8,948 nt of DNA from Schlegelella_A sp038241255 (GTDB lineage: Bacteria; Pseudomonadota; Gammaproteobacteria; Burkholderiales; Burkholderiaceae_C), in NCBI GenBank assembly GCA_038241255.1, contig JBBRFW010000106.1, positions 1 through 8,948 on the forward strand, in the 5' to 3' direction. Below the pieces are notes generated by a model that was given only the letters and a program-made list of their open reading frames with translations, searched no databases and was not told the origin of the DNA. Positions within the stretch are counted from its first letter, which is position 1; each line of letters opens with the position of its first letter. This document shows, one piece after another, positions 6,473-8,948 of the stretch. Made by a program: the position numbers and the translations under genes.

Positions 6473-6497
6473 ATTATCGCATCGGCTCCGGCCGGAG
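6473..6497 (-). promoter_or_regulatory. Possible corA promoter with adjacent palindrome
   Basis: GATAAT on the minus strand (6478-6473) is a near-consensus -10 box in an AT-rich patch. Beside it is a perfect 12-base palindrome, CTCCGGCCGGAG (6486-6497), in the spacer where an operator could lie. No good -35 is seen (2 of 6 matches at 18 bases). It would give a corA leader of about 160 bases. Confidence 0.3.
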
Positions 6498-6560
6498 TGC
6501 GACCGCGGCGTGTGATGTTCGCCACGGCGACGGACTAGATCCGCGCGTCCGACCCTCTTC

Positions 6561-6591
6561 TTGAGACAGGCTTCCGGCGCTCTGCTACCGT
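6561..6591 (+). promoter_or_regulatory. Probable hpf promoter
   Basis: TTGAGA (6561-6566) matches the -35 consensus at 5 of 6 and is followed 18-19 bases later by CTACCG/TACCGT (6585-6591), a GC-rich -10-like box 30 bases before the hpf start. No sigma-54 type GG/GC pair was found in the region. Confidence 0.4.
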
Positions 6592-6620
6592 CTCCTGCCG
6601 CACTCCCGAAAGGACCTCAC

Positions 6621-6962
6621 ATGAACCTGACGATCAGCGGTCATCACCTCGAGGTGACGCCGGCGATTCGCGAATATGTGGTCGCGAAGCTCGACCGGAT
6701 CACTCGGCACTTCGACCAGGTGACGGGCATCACGGTCCTGCTCTCGATCGAGAAGCCCGCCGAGAAGGAGCGCCGACAGAAGGCCGAGGTGACCGTTCAC
6801 GTCAAGGGCAAGGACCTGTTCGCCGAGTGCACCTCGGAGGATCTCTACGCCGCGATCGACCAGCTGATGGACAAGCTCGATCGCCAGGTCGTCCGCCACA
6901 AGGACAAGGTCCAGAACCACCATCACGACGCCCCGAAGCGCATCGACGCCATCCTGCCCTGA
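6621..6962 (+). CDS. hpf: Ribosome hibernation promoting factor (short form)
   Basis: A cytoplasmic protein of 113 residues that binds the decoding channel of the 30S subunit and drives inactive 100S dimers in slow growth; older annotation calls it sigma-54 modulation protein. The whole length is the HPF/YfiA domain: MNLTISGHHLEVTPAIREYV at the start, a central beta strand with KAEVTVHVKGKDLFAE, then the helix DLYAAIDQLMDKLDRQV and a histidine-rich end (NHHHDAP). It lacks the C-terminal dimerisation domain of the long form, so it belongs to the short class. AGGA (6611-6614) sits six bases before the ATG. It is first of the hpf-ptsN-hprK run; rpoN, its common upstream neighbour in related genomes, is not in the window, and corA lies divergently instead. 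Confidence 0.95.
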   Translation: MNLTISGHHLEVTPAIREYVVAKLDRITRHFDQVTGITVLLSIEKPAEKERRQKAEVTVHVKGKDLFAECTSEDLYAAIDQLMDKLDRQVVRHKDKVQNHHHDAPKRIDAILP

Positions 6963-6973
6963 CGGCGTGCAGC

Positions 6974-6995
6974 GGTGTTGCCGCGCCGCAGCACC
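6974..6995 (+). terminator. Stem-loop after hpf, possible weak terminator or RNA end
   Basis: GGTGTTGC (6974-6981) pairs with GCAGCACC (6988-6995), with one G-T pair and a six-base loop, 11 bases after the hpf stop. The following bases are C-rich, not T-rich, so termination may be partial; it could stabilise a separate hpf message. Confidence 0.35.
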
Positions 6996-7053
6996 CTCCC
7001 ACCCGTCCATCGGCCGGAGTGGCCGAAAACCAGCAGGACGGCGGCGCGGACTT

Positions 7054-7059
7054 CATAAT
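7054..7059 (+). promoter_or_regulatory. AT-rich patch, possible -10 box for ptsN
   Basis: CATAAT lies in the only AT-rich patch (about 7051-7067) of the 153-base gap between hpf and ptsN, 56 bases before the ptsN start. No convincing -35 is seen. It suggests that ptsN has its own promoter besides any read-through from hpf. Confidence 0.3.
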
Positions 7060-7115
7060 TCATTTCACCGTCCTGTCACACCGCCGGTGCGGACGCCACC
7101 CGCCGGCGCGCCCTC

Positions 7116-7586
7116 ATGAATCGTCTTGCCGCCATCCTGCCCGCCGTCGACGTCCTTGTCGACGTCGACGCCACCAGCAAGAAACGCGCGTTCGAGCAGG
7201 CCGGCCTGCTGTTCGAGAACCAGCACGCGATCGCCCGCGCCACCGTCACCGACAACCTGTTCGCGCGCGAGCGGCTCGGCTCGACCGGCCTCGGCCACGG
7301 CGTCGCCATCCCGCACGGCCGCATCAAGGGCCTGAAGCACCCGCTTGCCGCCGTTCTTCGGGTGCGTCAGGCAATCGCCTTCGACGCCCCCGACGACGAG
7401 CCGGTTTCGCTGCTGATCTTCCTGCTTGTGCCCGAGGCCGCAACGCAGCGCCACCTCGAGATCCTCTCCGAGATCGCCGAGATGCTCTCCGATCGCGAGC
7501 TGCGCGAGCGACTGAAGACCCACGCCGAAGCCGCGGAGGTGCACCGAATCATCGCCGCCTGGGAGCCGCTGAAGTCGGTCGCGTGA
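7116..7586 (+). CDS. ptsN: Nitrogen-PTS EIIA component (EIIA-Ntr)
   Basis: The final phospho-acceptor of the nitrogen phosphotransferase chain (PtsP-NPr-EIIA-Ntr). It carries no sugar but regulates partners such as potassium transport and stress or carbon-storage control by its phosphorylation state. The 156 residues form one EIIA type-2 domain; the motif LGHGVAIPHGRIKG places the phosphorylated histidine at His67. LLIFLLVPEAATQRHLEILSEIA and the C-terminal ERLKTHAEAAEVHRII helix are typical. ATG 7116 gives the normal N-terminus MNRLAAILP; no good Shine-Dalgarno sequence precedes it. It lies 153 bases after hpf and 106 before hprK, unusually wide gaps for this cluster, with a repeat in the second. 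Confidence 0.94.
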   Translation: MNRLAAILPAVDVLVDVDATSKKRAFEQAGLLFENQHAIARATVTDNLFARERLGSTGLGHGVAIPHGRIKGLKHPLAAVLRVRQAIAFDAPDDEPVSLLIFLLVPEAATQRHLEILSEIAEMLSDRELRERLKTHAEAAEVHRIIAAWEPLKSVA

Positions 7587-7623
7587 CGCAAGCCAACGGC
7601 CGTGGTGGCGCCGGTCGGCAGGC

Positions 7624-7680
7624 CGCCGGGCCGCCCCCGAGGGCGGCCGTGCCCACTCGGGGGGCAGCGACCGAAATGAG
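7624..7680 (-). repeat. Intergenic GC-rich palindromic repeat, copy B (inverted)
   Basis: Read on the minus strand it follows copy A closely: TCGCTGCCCCCCGAG against TCGCGGCCCCCCGAG in copy A, then GCCCTCGGGGGCGGCCCGGCG against GCCCTTGGGCGGCCCGGCG. On the plus strand it folds into two hairpins: GGCCGCCC/GGGCGGCC (7629-7636 with 7641-7648, loop CCGA) and TGCCC/GGGCA (7650-7654 with 7662-7666). It fills most of the ptsN-hprK gap and could reduce read-through into hprK. Confidence 0.6.
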
Positions 7681-7692
7681 TGCGCGAGTTCC

Positions 7693-8643
7693 ATGAAGCC
7701 GACGGTCATCAGCGCCGAGGCGCTGTTCGAGCAATTCCGCACCACACTGCACTGGGAGTGGATCGCCGGCCACGCCCACCCGGAGCGTCATTTCGACGAC
7801 GCCGCGGTGCGCGACGCGCGCTCGGCCGCCGACCTCGTCGGCTACCTCAACTACATCCATCCCAACCGGGTCCAGATCGTCGGCAAGCGCGAGGTCGAGT
7901 ACCTGAACCAGGCGAGCGCCGACGTCACCGAGCGGCGCATCTCGCGCATCGTCACGCTAGACCCGCCGGTGCTGATCTGCGCCGACGGGCAGATCCCGCC
8001 CGACCGCCTGGTTGCGCTCTGCGATCGTGCCGACATCCCGCTCTTCGTCACCGAGGAGTCGGCCGGCCACGTCATCGACGTCGTGCGCGGCTACCTTGGC
8101 CAGCACTTTGCCGAGCGGACGACGCGGCACGGCGTCTTCATGGACATCCTTGGCCTCGGCGTCCTGCTCACCGGCGAGTCGGGGCTCGGCAAGAGCGAGC
8201 TCGGGCTGGAGCTGATCTCGCGCGGCCACGGCCTGGTCGCCGACGACGCGGTCGATCTCTACCGCGTCTCGCAGACCGCCCTCGAAGGACGCTGCCCCGA
8301 CCTGCTCCTCAACCTGCTCGAAGTGCGCGGCATCGGCCTGCTCGACATCAAGGCGATCTTCGGCGAGACCGCGGTGCGGCGGAAGATGCGCCTGAAGCTG
8401 ATCGTCCACCTCGTCCGCAAGGAAACGATGGACCGCGACTTCGAGCGCCTGCCCTACGAGCCGCTCGGCGAGGACATCCTCGAGGTACCGGTTCGCAAAA
8501 CCGTGATCGCGGTCGACGCCGGCCGCAACCTCGCGGTGCTGGTTGAGGCGGCCGTACGCAACACGATCCTTCAGCTGCGAGGCATCGACACCTACGCCGA
8601 GTTCATCGAGCGACACCACAAGGCGATGGGCAAGCCCGAGTAG
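7693..8643 (+). CDS. hprK: HPr kinase/phosphorylase
   Basis: A bifunctional cytoplasmic enzyme that phosphorylates the regulatory serine of HPr with ATP or pyrophosphate and reverses this with phosphate; in proteobacteria it belongs to regulatory PTS chains without sugar uptake. It has 316 residues. The N-terminal domain (1-about 135) is the family's non-catalytic fold. The C-terminal kinase domain has RHGVFMDILGLGVLLTGES with His146, the P-loop GESGLGKS (161-168), the acidic pair DD (184-185), and the signature LEVRGIGLLDIKAIFGETAV (209-228) with Glu210. The end, YAEFIERHHKAMGKPE, looks complete. ATG 7693 has only a weak ribosome site. No rapZ follows, unlike many related clusters; fur converges 21 bases downstream. 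Confidence 0.96.
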   Translation: MKPTVISAEALFEQFRTTLHWEWIAGHAHPERHFDDAAVRDARSAADLVGYLNYIHPNRVQIVGKREVEYLNQASADVTERRISRIVTLDPPVLICADGQIPPDRLVALCDRADIPLFVTEESAGHVIDVVRGYLGQHFAERTTRHGVFMDILGLGVLLTGESGLGKSELGLELISRGHGLVADDAVDLYRVSQTALEGRCPDLLLNLLEVRGIGLLDIKAIFGETAVRRKMRLKLIVHLVRKETMDRDFERLPYEPLGEDILEVPVRKTVIAVDAGRNLAVLVEAAVRNTILQLRGIDTYAEFIERHHKAMGKPE

Positions 8644-8657
8644 GGCGGCCGGCCGCC
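8644..8657. terminator. Palindrome between convergent hprK and fur
   Basis: A perfect 14-base palindrome, GGCGGCCGGCCGCC, begins at once after the hprK stop and occupies most of the 21-base gap before the fur stop. As RNA it could form a 5 bp stem with a CCGG loop from either strand. No T-runs are present, so a bidirectional terminator is only a possibility. Confidence 0.35.
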
Positions 8658-8664
8658 GCGCCGC

Positions 8665-8948
8665 TCACTTGCCGCGATACGCGCAGTTCTTCTTCGTGCA
8701 CGCCGCGTAGAGCGCGAGCGCGTGATCTTGCAGCTCGAAGCCGCGCACTTGGGCGATGCTTCTCTGACGCTTCTCGATCTCGGCATCGAAGAACTCCTCG
8801 ACCCGGCCGCAGTCGAGGCAGACGAGGTGGTCGTGGTGCTTGCCCTCGTTGAGCTCGAAAACAGACTTGCCGCTCTCGAAGTGGTTGCGCGAGAGGATGC
8901 CCGCCTGCTCGAACTGCATCAGGACCCGGTACACCGTCGCCAGGCCGA
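8665..8948 (-). CDS. fur: Ferric uptake regulator Fur (partial, N-terminus beyond the window)
   Basis: The C-terminal 93 residues or so of Fur, the iron-responsive dimeric repressor. The visible part begins GLATVYRVLMQFEQAGILSR, the end of the winged-helix DNA-binding domain, and continues with the hinge and dimerisation domain: FELNEGKHHDHLVC with metal-binding histidines, CLDC as the first zinc cysteine pair, and CTKKNC near the end as the second (CxxxxC) pair. The protein ends CAYRGK. The frame stays open to the window edge, so about 50 N-terminal residues are missing here and the GTG at 8932-8934 is an internal valine codon, not a start. Zinc ligand pairs show it is Fur-type and likely functional. 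Confidence 0.95.
   Translation of the reverse strand, partial: GLATVYRVLMQFEQAGILSRNHFESGKSVFELNEGKHHDHLVCLDCGRVEEFFDAEIEKRQRSIAQVRGFELQDHALALYAACTKKNCAYRGK

Noticed and set aside
7069..7110. Possible hairpin CGCCGG/CCGGCG upstream of ptsN
   Set aside because: The stem is short, the loop is long, and the GC background makes such pairings frequent.
1..8948. Search for CRISPR, tRNA/rRNA, insertion sequences, toxin-antitoxin or defence genes
   Set aside because: No direct-repeat arrays, tRNA-like folds, transposase motifs or small paired ORFs were recognised. All larger genes belong to ordinary chromosomal families.

Overview
The window is a gene-dense stretch of chromosome with very high GC. 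Its gene content and style fit a betaproteobacterium of the order Burkholderiales (Leptothrix/Rubrivivax/Methylibium-like groups are my best guess). The pointers are the run hpf-ptsN-hprK converging on fur, a stand-alone rfaE2, a CorA protein of the type that begins MLNVFTLANG, and a GC-rich intergenic hairpin repeat of a kind I associate with this order. I saw no tRNA, rRNA, CRISPR array, insertion sequence or phage gene. It reads as housekeeping chromosome rather than an island, and I found no convincing new defence or biosynthetic system.

Left part (1-2737): a probable C-terminal tail of an upstream gene; a ten-helix EamA/DMT-type permease broken by a frameshift inside an alternating GC tract; a small membrane-anchored protein whose start overlaps the permease stop; a convergent rfaE2 (ADP-heptose synthesis for lipopolysaccharide); and, divergent from it, a glutathione S-transferase-like gene.

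Middle (2758-6306): a ferritin-like diiron protein related to acyl-ACP desaturases on the minus strand; a 443-base gene-free stretch with a C-rich tract (G-quadruplex motif on the minus strand) and a strong hairpin; a COG2907-type FAD oxidoreductase on the plus strand; and corA (Mg2+/Co2+ channel) on the minus strand. The last two overlap tail to tail by 35 bases.

Right part (6361-8948): hpf (ribosome hibernation), ptsN (EIIA-Ntr) and hprK (HPr kinase/phosphorylase) run on the plus strand, and the 3' part of fur comes in from the right on the minus strand. hpf, ptsN and hprK form the familiar proteobacterial nitrogen-PTS neighbourhood, but without rpoN upstream or rapZ downstream in this window. 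Two diverged, oppositely oriented copies of the intergenic repeat flank hpf-ptsN: one in the corA leader, one between ptsN and hprK.

The points most worth a second look are the dinucleotide-tract frameshift in the permease, the inverted repeat that carries the stop codons of two convergent genes, the paired intergenic repeats, and the divergent pairing of a diiron desaturase-like gene with a COG2907 flavoprotein gene that lacks its usual partners.
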